A stretch of DNA of 64,000 nucleotides from assembly GCA_900618795.1 (NCBI GenBank), contig UYJD01000011.1:955520-1019519 (forward strand), given 5' to 3'. This DNA comes from Cyanodermella asteris (Eukaryota > Ascomycota > Lecanoromycetes > Ostropales > Stictidaceae). The notes beneath the pieces are model-generated. The model had not been told where the DNA came from. It was given only the letters and a program-made list of their open reading frames with translations, and searched no databases. Each line of letters starts with the position of its first letter. Position 1 is the first letter of the stretch. Positions 22,302 through 33,154 of this stretch are shown here, piece by piece. The translations under genes were made by a program, and so were the position numbers.

Positions 22302-22904
22302 TCACTTCTTATTCTTATTCTTCTTCTTCTTTCCCCCTCCGCCCCCAGCCTTCCCACTCTGCACCGGTGTCCCCGCCCTCGGCGTCGCATCCTGACCCGC
22401 CGCCCCCGCCGCACCGGCAGTAGAAGGCCCAGCTTCCGTCTCCGCCTGGCCAGCCACCGGCTCCGTCCCCTCCTCCTCATCCGGCAACGCGGCCATCGTC
22501 CTCGCACACCGGCCCAGTCCCGCAATCAGCCGCCCAACCTCGGCCTGCTTGTCCGTCTGATACTTGAGGACCGTCCCGGAGACGGGGTCGTAGGTGCGGA
22601 GCGTCAAGACCGCTTTGGGCGCAGCCGGCGCAGCGGCATTGTTAGACGGGGATGCCGTGGTCTGGTTCGAGGAATCTTCGGCGGTCTTGGGTTTCTGGCG
22701 CGCGGCGGATTTGGCGGATTTGGCGGTGGGTTTGGGGAGGGTGTATTTTGTGCTTATTTTCGTCTGTTTGTCGGAATTAGCTTGTCAGGTGCGCCGGGGG
22801 AGGGGAGGGGACCTTTGCTAGGTAGGATGTACCGTGCTGGGTCGTGCTTTTAGGAGCTGTTTCGATTGCTCAAAGTAGGTGTTCGCGTCCGTGAAGTACA
22901 CCAT
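22302..22904 (-). CDS. srp9: Signal recognition particle SRP9/SRP21 subunit
   Basis: SRP9 (SRP21 in yeast) pairs with SRP14 on the Alu domain of the SRP RNA and slows translation while secretory ribosomes are delivered to the ER. Two exons on the minus strand, 22904-22833 and 22763-22302, with a 69-bp intron, give 177 residues. The N-terminus MVYFTDANTYFEQSKQLL and the later block TLRTYDPVSGTVLKYQTDKQ are the family signature; the second continues into VGRLIAGLGRCARTMAALP. Between and after them lie Ala/Pro/Ser-rich linkers, and the protein ends in a very basic tail, GGGGGKKKKNKNKK, as in fungal SRP21. The splice fuses RPST to TKISTKYTLPKP in frame. It is 498 bases from the convergent RNR2. 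Confidence 0.9.
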
Positions 22905-23191
22905 GGTGGGCGAGAAATGTGGGAGTGTGAGGGAATGCGGTCCGGGTCGGAATGAAAGCAATGGGGAGGTTGTGTTGGGCTAAATTGGGCCGTATGTGCG
23001 CTCGGAACTATCCTGCACGATCACGGTGACATTTTTCTGAGGACGATTCGGGTTCTGTTTTCAGGTAGAGGGCAAGAGGCGAGCGTTCGCGTGACTACTT
23101 TGGTTTATGGTGGGCGAAGCGAAACTGCGGCAGGGATACATGAATAGCAGATAATGCGGGGTGAAAGTCCGCCTGCGTGATGTCGCTGAGA

Positions 23192-23218
23192 CCGCTAAAC
23201 CCGCTAAACCCGCTAAAC
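23192..23218. repeat. 9-bp tandem repeat, CCGCTAAAC x3
   Basis: Three perfect head-to-tail copies of CCGCTAAAC, about 250 bases left of the AT-rich island. Confidence 0.9.
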
Positions 23219-23478
23219 ACCTTTGAGCGAACCCGCTGCAGCGTTGGGATCCTAACCAACTAGCCTGACAAGCTACCTGTTATACCGGATGGAGAGGGAT
23301 ATGGTCTCGTTCCCATGTACAGCCGGTCGAAAATCTAATCTGCTAGGCTTTCATTTCGGACTGAGTCCGGCCGCATTTCTTGTCTTCAAGATTCCTGTGA
23401 TGGGTTTTATTGACACCGAACGAGCTGTTAATCTCGCGCTACGCGCTCGACGCTTAACGCTCGTTTCTCCCTAAGAAA

Positions 23479-23502
23479 AATATAAGGTAAAGACCTTATA
23501 TT
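23479..23502. repeat. Perfect inverted repeat at left edge of AT island
   Basis: Ten-base arms (AATATAAGGT and its exact complement) around a 4-base AAAG loop, placed precisely where the composition changes. Confidence 0.85.
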
Positions 23503-23523
23503 CTATTACGGATAAGATCTTAT

Positions 23524-23565
23524 AGTTCTTATAGTTCTTATAGTTCTTATAGTTTTTATAGTTGA
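23524..23565. repeat. Short tandem repeat, AGTTCTTAT-type unit
   Basis: Four or five 9- to 10-base units of the form AGTTCTTAT, the last ones degraded, just inside the left edge of the AT island. Confidence 0.7.
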
Positions 23566-23598
23566 TTATAGACGATATAATCGTATAAGCTAGCTATA

Positions 23599-23623
23599 NN
23601 NNNNNNNNNNNNNNNNNNNNNNN
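23599..23623. other. Assembly gap (25 N)
   Basis: Twenty-five unresolved bases inside the AT-rich island. The true gap length may differ, so the island may be longer than shown. Confidence 0.98.
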
Positions 23624-24109
23624 GTGACACTATCTACGTTAACTGCGTAAATATTAATATAGCTAGCTTTATAAATATTAATTAATTACTTATAGATCTT
23701 CTTTATTATTTTTATCCTCTTTTGTATCGTTATTAAGAATATAAAACTTATTAAGAAATAATATATTTATTATTTAAAACGTTTAATAAGCGACTATTAA
23801 GTACGTTATTTATTATCGACTAACTTTTACAATACTTATTATACGATCTTATGTAGTAACTTTAAGTCTAATTATAAATATAAAAAGATATAGAAATAAT
23901 ACTCTCTATTTAATTAAAAACAAATTCTAATTTTCTTTTTTTAATTTAAAATATTGTCTTTTTTAATTATTATTCTTAAGTTTTATTACTTTACTTAAAG
24001 CGCTTTATTAATATACGTAAAATATTTATAAAAAATTAACTTTGATAGCTTTTAATAATAATCTTTAATTAATTTTTAGTTAATAGTTAATTATACTTAT
24101 TAAGCTTAT

Positions 24110-24425
24110 CTTTTATAGTTATAACAATTTTTTTATATTATTTTTAATAGCGTTTATCTTTTAATATCTTTTATATTATTATTTTTAAAAATATTTTTCT
24201 TATTAACGTCTACTTTTAAATATCGTTTATAAAGTCTTTTTTACATTATTTTTAATAATATCTACTTTTTAATATCTTTATTATATTTATCTTTAACGGC
24301 GTCTATATTTTAATATTTTTTTAAATAACGTCTTTATTATATCTATTTTTAACGGCGTCTACTTTTTAATATTTTTGTAACGTTTTTATTATATTTATCT
24401 TTAATAGTATTTACTTTTTAAAGTG
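24110..24425. repeat. Degenerate tandem repeat, ~55-60 bp units
   Basis: Four to six diverged copies of a unit containing TTATATTTATCTTTAACGGC followed by GTCTACTTTTTAATAT. The variants AACGGCGTCTA, AATAGTATTTA and AATAGCGTTTA mark successive copies. The divergence is mainly C/T and G/A, in line with RIP. Confidence 0.65.
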
Positions 24426-24523
24426 GCTAGCGCCGCTATGACGAATTTTTCATAAAAAGTTAATTTTTCTTTATATAAAGCTAATTCTTTTTATATACGA
24501 TTTTTTCTACGTAATTTGATATT

Positions 24524-24645
24524 TATTTATTTATTTATTTACTTTCCTATATTTTTACGCGCGTTGATTTACTCGTTTATTCGCTCATTCGTTCGCTTAT
24601 TTACTCGTTCGTTTATTTGTTCGTTCGCGCGTTCGTTCGCTTCCG
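24524..24645. repeat. TTTA / CGTT low-complexity tract
   Basis: A (TTTA)n-type microsatellite at about 24524-24543 grades into an imperfect repeat of TCGTT and TCGCT tetramers and pentamers (about 24565-24640) at the right boundary of the AT island. Confidence 0.75.
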
Positions 24646-24814
24646 GCGGAGAAAGAGTCCGTCGCGGCGAAAAGAATCCGCCGAGGCCGAAAGTCTAATT
24701 GCCCTCACTCTCAGCCAATCATTCCACCAAGAGAAAGGTTCGGCCGAACTTTTGTGTGAATTATTTAGATATGAATGCTATGTACGTGTATTTCTAATAT
24801 CTACTTGGTTTCGC

Positions 24815-24848
24815 CCGGTTAAAGGTACATTGTATGTACCTTTGCCGG
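24815..24848. repeat. Inverted repeat right of the AT island
   Basis: Perfect 10-base arms (AAAGGTACAT and its complement) around a 3-base TGT loop. They are extended by CCGG on both outer sides after a short mismatch, so the hairpin stem can reach about 14 bases. Confidence 0.85.
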
Positions 24849-25485
24849 AATGGACGATCAGCGTCGAACTTGAACATCTCAAGTCTTGAATGATATTACC
24901 CAAGCTCTTCGGATTCGTCATTGCATACTAGTCTAAGCATAGCCGGTCAAATATCACACAGATCATGCCAAGTCGTTGAGTTCAAGCTGGCTTGAAATGT
25001 TCAGACACTATTCGTGTAATCAATAATAAGGGTCAGGCTATACGAAACAAATATTCCGCAAAAAAAGCCTGATTTCGCGTCCAACATCCAGTGAAAAACA
25101 CAGCAAGCATTGATGAATGTAGTCAAACTCATAGAGCGCGATATTTGCGTGCCAAACCGCCAGATTCTGCGGCATCGGTTTCACGAAATTTGCGCGTAGC
25201 GGCGAAAGCTTCAAGTCACGTGGTTCGGTGATGAAAGAGTGACCCAAATCCTGCGGCAATGAACGACAGGCAATAAGCGGTAGAACACAGATTGACGCTA
25301 TAATAGAGGAAGCATCTCCGGAGGTGCCAGACAAGACATCGACAGTGTATACGACGTTGTCGTGGTGGTGAGTCCGGAGTGAACATTTGATAGAAGCTGG
25401 GGGAAGAGCATGGACAGGCACCCGTTCGGGAATGGTCGCTTAGTATGCTATGTCATGCCTGGCGAGCCGCCGACCGTTTGAGTGA

Positions 25486-28164
<2,679 letters not shown>

Positions 28165-28469
28165 AGAAGGAAAGTGTACTACAATACTGCGATGAAGGAC
28201 TTTGATACGACGAATACTACGTTGTGTGATCATGTACCTGTGCTGGACGAGCAAGACAGCCGGCGGTGCATACCGACTGTCAGTACTTGCATAATGCTGA
28301 GCTAGAGTAAAATGATAGACTTTCAGGCTAGCTCTTTTCCATTCGTGACTTGCTTTTCGATTTTATACATTGTAGCTATGCCCGTGCTCGCCGATGTGCG
28401 TGTGCTTTACAGCGTTCATGTACTGTAGCCTTTGATCGCCTGAGCAGGTTGTAATGGATCTGTATAAGC
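28165..28469. other. Convergent spacer
   Basis: 305 bases between the ends of CDC48 and the MAPEG-like gene. No other structure seen. Confidence 0.4.
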
Positions 28470-29305
28470 TTATTTCGCGGCAATAGCAAGTCTCCAGGCA
28501 ACATTGATAACACTGGAGGTCGCAAACAGATGACTCAGGCTGCGGGGTCCGTCCAAGTTCAGGAGGTAGGCAGGGTAGAATGCCGCAACCTTTGCCAAAA
28601 CGTGAAGACCCAAGAGGTTGATAATCTGCTGATCATGCGGCGCCAGCGCCGTGGCCAAAGCAGCCGTCAGAGCAAAGCCGGGAAAGTCTGCAAGAAGCTC
28701 ACAGTCAGCAAACCGCTCATCGGCATCACAGCGCCGCCGCCCTTCCTCAAAGCCACATTCGAACGAAATTTCTTTCGGGGAAAAAAAGGGGAGGGGACTC
28801 GTCTATCCAATTTGAAGAAGGGGGGGATAATATATACTCACTCTCCACCAGGTTCAAGTGAGCGCTCTTCAACCTCAACGGCAACCCCTTCAACCCCACC
28901 TCGCTGGCCCGCGGCTCCTTGCTGTTCCTCCCGTTGGGGCTCCCGGCCGCCACGCCCCCGACCGACGCCGCGCCGGTGATGCCGAACGTCACGGCAATGT
29001 AGATGGCCGCCAGGGCGGGGATCGTGCCGGCCTTGGCGATGGACGAGGTCGCGCCGGCGCTGCCGAGGTAGGCGGCGGTGCTGACGAAGCCGTCGACGGC
29101 CTTTTCGACGAGGCCGCCCGGCGCGGTCAGCCAGGTCGTGACGGGGACGGCGGCGAGGAAGACGGGGCCGGCGCCGATCCAAGCGAAGCCGGCGCTGTTG
29201 TAGCTGGGAGAGAGGCGGTTAGTATTTGGGGGGAGGTCAGGAAAGGGGGGGATTTAGGGGTTGTACGAACATGCCGTCGGCGGGTGCGGGTTTGGAGGCG
29301 GCCAT
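28470..29305 (-). CDS. MAPEG-family-like membrane protein
   Basis: MAPEG proteins (microsomal glutathione transferases and relatives) are small four-helix ER membrane proteins. Three exons on the minus strand, 29305-29271, 29203-28842 and 28687-28470, give 204 residues. After splicing, the block EPRASEVGLKGLPLRLKSAH and the following LNLVENFPGFA places the RxxN-like loop, the conserved Asn-Leu-Val-Glu-Asn and the hydrophobic helix in the MAPEG order. The C-terminus (PRSLSHLFATSSVINVAWRLA) matches the last helix. The N-terminal half is Ala/Gly-rich with two predicted helices and a longer luminal stretch than usual. The first donor is GTTCGT, a weak site also used in RNR2 intron 1. Substrate and function are unknown; assignment rests on the C-terminal half. 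Confidence 0.68.
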
Positions 29306-30344
29306 TGTGGTGATGATGTTGTTGAAGCTGGTATGGTGGTTAGCTTGTGCCTGGACTCGAGGTTGGGTTCTGCTTGGTATGTAGATGGAGAGAGCACTTG
29401 TAGACGTACTTATTCGGATTGTGTAGGGTGTTAGCTTTCAGATGGTCCTTGAGAGCTTGCCGTGGGTGGGACGAGGATGGTTGCAGGAAGATACAGAACG
29501 ATATGGGAGACGGGACAACAGTAAAGGCTATGAGTCCTGGTGACAGCTCAAGTAGGCGTGCCAGCGACCGTCCGGTGGCCCGATTGACGAGCTCCCCGCC
29601 AGACTCCGGCCAGTAGGTCTGCTGTACGACATGGGAGCTCCTCCATCGCAGGGGATCGAGACGCGATGGAACTCAATGTCGATCCTCGGGAAGTGTCTGC
29701 TCAAGGTAGAAAGGTATTGCGTCATGTCGCTTCGTCGACGACCATCATCCTCTTTCGTCCTAGCACGTCCGCCGACTTCTGGACATCGGCTACCCTTACT
29801 AAGAGGGTTTTATCTACCTCTGAAGGTGCTGTTGATGACTGTCGTCACTCCATTGTCAGGCCCGAGGTGGCGGACATGAGGCATGGACAGCCTGTGCTCG
29901 ATTGTTTCCATGAGAAGGTTAATTGGTTGCACTTGGCCGACTATCTATACAATTTAGGCCCACTTATTAGCCAGGATACGAAGATACAATCGTGCTCGCC
30001 CATGGCAATGTTTGGAGCCATCATGAAGGGCTGCATTGATTCATTGCAGCAATACCCACTACCACAACCTGGAACTGATGGAAGTGAAGTGACAAAATAC
30101 CTTGGACTCACATGATGTCATTATTTTCGACATACCATCGTCAAGGTACAAAGTCCAAAGTCCAAATTCCAAATTCCAAATCCAGAACCAACCTCATCGA
30201 GTTATGGATGCATTGCTTAGGTGGACCTCGAACATCCCACACCAGGCCCGCATGTCTCTAACACAGTGAAAGCGTTAATCAGTACATGCATGCAATAACA
30301 GACCACCCAATCGTCAACACAACCGATCCTTCATAGCTGAGGCC
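29306..30344. other. Intergenic, 1.0 kb
   Basis: A divergent spacer between the MAPEG-like and tocopherol-cyclase-like genes. Frames on the plus strand up to 149 codons show no conserved motif. It contains a 7-bp tandem repeat at 30149-30183. Confidence 0.45.
30149..30183. repeat. 7-bp minisatellite, CAAAGTC / CAAATTC
   Basis: Two copies of CAAAGTC, two of CAAATTC and one CAAATCC in direct tandem array. Confidence 0.9.
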
Positions 30345-31432
30345 ATGGAGCATTATGCACCACACCGGCTCGCCCGCTTCGAAGACTACTATTCCAAATT
30401 CACCCTCCCTCCAGCGCCAGCCTAGCTCTGATAATATGCAGCGTTCCAAACGCAACAGTCCACCCCCCGCACATGCTGAGCGTGACCTACGTGCCGGGCG
30501 CAGGCTCACCTCCAACGGCACGATTCTGGCAGCGAGAAATTGCTGTCAAGGATATTCAACGCGTCAAGACGGGCGAGAGGGAGAGCTTCGAACTGCGGAT
30601 TCCGGGCATCGGTTTCATGAGGATCGAGGAGGATGGCGCCGTGACGACGACGACGACGACGTATCGTCTCGATTGTGAGGAATTTACGTTTGATGCTACG
30701 ACGAGGGACACGGTGCCGTGGGGACGCAGGACTCGGACGCCCGAGAGCTGGTTGGTGTGGTTGCCGTTGCCCTTACACTGGCACGTCCAATCTCTCAGGT
30801 CGCGGGTCGAGATTTCTGAGATGACCTTGAGGGAAGAAGACGCGGATGGGCGGCGAAAGCAGGTGGCTATTCCGGAAGAGGACAGACGGGGAACAACCGC
30901 CGTGGTGCACCAGGAGAAGAACTGGGCGAGTAGTTTCCCGTCTGCACACATCTGGATCCAGGCACGAAGCGAGGATCGGGGGTTCTGCGCTGCGGGAGGT
31001 CGGATTCTGGGCGTGACGGCGTATCTGATGGGTTATCGGAGTAAGGCTCGGGGCAAGGATGTTGAAGTCGATTTCAGACCGCCGTTCGCGTTGCAAGTGC
31101 TCGGATTCTCTCCCTTCATGTCTGTGACTCCGGATTGGAACTCGAGATCTTTCCGGATGGATGTCTGCGGATGGAAAACGAGGCTCAAGGTCGAGTGTGC
31201 TGCTCCACATGGATCCTTCTTCGGTCTCTCGGCGCCCTTCTCGGATGGTCATCGACCGAATTTCCTGGGCGAAAGCTTTCATGCCAATCTCAAAGTTGAG
31301 GTATTAGAACGGACTGGATGGTGGTGGGCTCCAAATTGGGAGACCGTCATTACTGATGAGTTTGATCAGGCTGCCCTTGAATTCGGCGGAGATTACTATC
31401 CGCCAGCAGGGTCAGAGATGACGCGGAATTGA
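30345..31432 (+). CDS. Tocopherol-cyclase-like protein; apparent -1 frameshift near start
   Basis: The main frame (from 30473, 319 codons) carries the tocopherol-cyclase-type block VHQEKNWASSFPSAHIWIQA, followed by FCAAGGRILGVTAYLMGYRS. Such proteins occur in fungi without tocopherol synthesis, so their substrate is unknown. Convincing N-terminal sequence lies in another frame: ATG 30345 reads MEHYAPHRLARFEDYYSKFT, then LPPAPA and a TAG at 30423-30425, while the frame that continues downstream reads SLALIICSVPNATVHPPHML. No GT occurs between the ATG and the break, so no GT-AG intron can repair it. One base appears to be missing around 30399-30422. If real, the gene starts at the internal ATG 30473 or is a pseudogene. 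A run of GACs gives six Thr in a row (near 30645). Confidence 0.72.
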
Positions 31433-31545
31433 ACGTATCCATACTCAATTGCAAATATCGGCTCAAATTGACATCCCTATATCGAATCGCTTGCGCCGAT
31501 ATCTTCTACTAAAGCAAGGGTATCTGTTCCCAAATCTCTTCAAGC

Positions 31546-32555
31546 TTAGCCTGGCGGCAAAGTGCTCGCGTCCACCAGTTCATCAGCTTGCTTCTCAAGC
31601 TCCTCATTCGGAGCATGTAGCATGGATCTGGGCATGGCCATCAAACCCGTCCTGCTCGATTCCAGGATACCGTACGGCGCGATAAGCTTCATGAAAGCAT
31701 CAATTCTCATAGGCTTTGCTGACCTAGAGTCTCGTTAGTTTCCGTTGTTGCATCATGCAGTGTGAACGATTCGGGTAGGAAAACTTACACTTCGACAATG
31801 CAGTTATTCGTGCTAATGTCCAGCACCTTCCCACCAAACTGGTGCGCCAGCTCCGTAATAGCTTGCAAATGCTGATGCTTATGCCTCAACGCCTGACTCG
31901 GCGCCATCACACTCGGATGGAATTCCAATCTCTTATCTTCCTGCAAGGCTTCCAGCTCGCCCGGTGTTCGTTCGGCATCGATGCCTTCCTCCTCGGTCAT
32001 CTCTCGATGATGCTGCAGCAACTCCTCAAAGTGCTCCGGACCCAGAATGCTGATCTTGGCCAACAACAGCTCGCGCTGAACCAGCGGCGCAGTGGTGTAG
32101 TCCAAAACCGCCCAGACGGGTACGAGGTCCTCCAACTGACGCCTCGCCTGCTCCACAACGCCATCCTGTCCCTGCAGCACGATGGTCATCCGCGACAGAT
32201 CGGGAACCTCGGTACTGCACACGACCAGCGAGTCGATGTTGAAGCCTCGGGCAGCCAGAATCCCCGACACGCGACTCAAGACTCCGGGCTCGTTCTGCAC
32301 CAGACAGTTGAGAATGTGCTTCTTGGGCGGCTGCTGACTGGGCAGCGGCGTTTCGTACAGGATGTTGCTCACGGCCGCCGGCGCGGACCACGACGGTGGT
32401 TGGTCCGACGTCGGGAGAGGGGAGATCCTCCTATGTAATGCCTTGTATGCGAGGGCAGAGGTGGACGAGGACTGCGATCGGGAGCTGGCGATGCTGCCGG
32501 AGCGGATTGAGCGTGCGACAGCGGCCAGCGGGCGCCGGACGGCGATTGAGGCCAT
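31546..32555 (-). CDS. ILV6: Acetolactate synthase regulatory (small) subunit
   Basis: Ilv6 binds the catalytic subunit Ilv2 in mitochondria, activates it and confers valine feedback inhibition in branched-chain amino-acid synthesis. Two exons on the minus strand, 32555-31789 and 31723-31546, with a 65-bp intron, give 314 residues. The N-terminus is Arg/Ser/Ala-rich without acids (MASIAVRRPLAAVARSIRSG), a mitochondrial presequence. The ACT domain follows: HILNCLVQNEPGVLSRVSGI then LAARGFNIDSLVV (about 80-150). After it comes the fungal insert and the C-terminal half, RHKHQHLQAITELAHQFGGK then VLDIS. Exon 2 supplies the last 59 residues (AFMKLIAPYGILESSRTGLM). The unspliced frame ends in TAA right at the donor, which confirms the intron. 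Confidence 0.95.
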
Positions 32556-32692
32556 TGCTGGCGGGCGGAGCTGCGTTTGGGGGAAGGATCACGCAGGTGG
32601 ATGAGAAGCACAGATGAGACGGAGCTTGGGGACTGTTTGGTGGCCGATTCAGCCAGCTCCCGGTGCTGGGAAAAAAAAGTGTGTGGGCTTTA

Positions 32693-32698
32693 GAGTCA
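32693..32698 (-). promoter_or_regulatory. GCN4/CPC1-type site (TGACTC) upstream of ILV6
   Basis: TGACTC on the minus strand, 138 bases before the ILV6 start. Branched-chain amino-acid genes are typical targets of general amino-acid control, which supports the call. A lone 6-mer is weak evidence. Confidence 0.45.
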
Positions 32699-32780
32699 GA
32701 AGAACTTCCCCGGATGTTGAATCCCAGCCGCGATCGGCGGGAAAGAGTCTTTGCGGCTTGGCAGCAAACACCGCTCAGTC

Positions 32781-32800
32781 GAGACTCGAGACTCGAGACT
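32781..32800. repeat. 7-bp tandem repeat, GAGACTC x~3
   Basis: Two full copies of GAGACTC and a partial third, in the ILV6 upstream region. Confidence 0.85.
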
Positions 32801-33154
32801 TATCCGCCTTATCTCTCTGCCCAGGACTCCACTCCGCACTTTGTCTCTGACACTTGATCTTTGACATGTGAATTATAGAGATGCACATCAATAGATACAA
32901 GCCAATGACCTACAGTGACCGACAATGTTGAGCTTCACTGTTTGCGACTATCTGGCAATGGTCGTCAAGAGCAGTCTGGTAGTACATGTTCCATTTAGCT
33001 TTATGTATTTCGGTACGTCTATGGGGATCATGTCGTTTAGTCATTCATCATCAGAGGTGTTCTAAAGTAGGTCTTCACGGTGGAAGCCCACAAGCACCTA
33101 ACCATGCCTCTGTGAAGAAGCCAATCATGTCCTTTGTCTCTCCAACTCGGTCCG

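Larger units (their letters stand above)
23470..24640. repeat. AT-rich island, probably RIP-mutated transposon remnant
   Basis: Base composition switches within about 20 bases from GC-rich to extremely AT-rich and back near 24640. Inside, TpA is abundant while CpA and TpG are nearly absent, the signature of repeat-induced point mutation (C-to-T at CpA on either strand). No coding frame survives. Residual CG dinucleotides remain (ACGTC, GGCG), as expected because RIP prefers CpA. The element type cannot be told. Confidence 0.75.
32556..33154. other. Spacer between ILV6 and the HAK transporter
   Basis: About 600 bases, holding the ILV6 promoter and the 3' end of the HAK gene. It contains a CPC1/GCN4-type site and a 7-bp tandem repeat. 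Confidence 0.45.

Noticed and set aside
29666-30115. 149-codon plus-strand frame
   Set aside because: No family match, no signal peptide, weak codon pattern; kept as intergenic.
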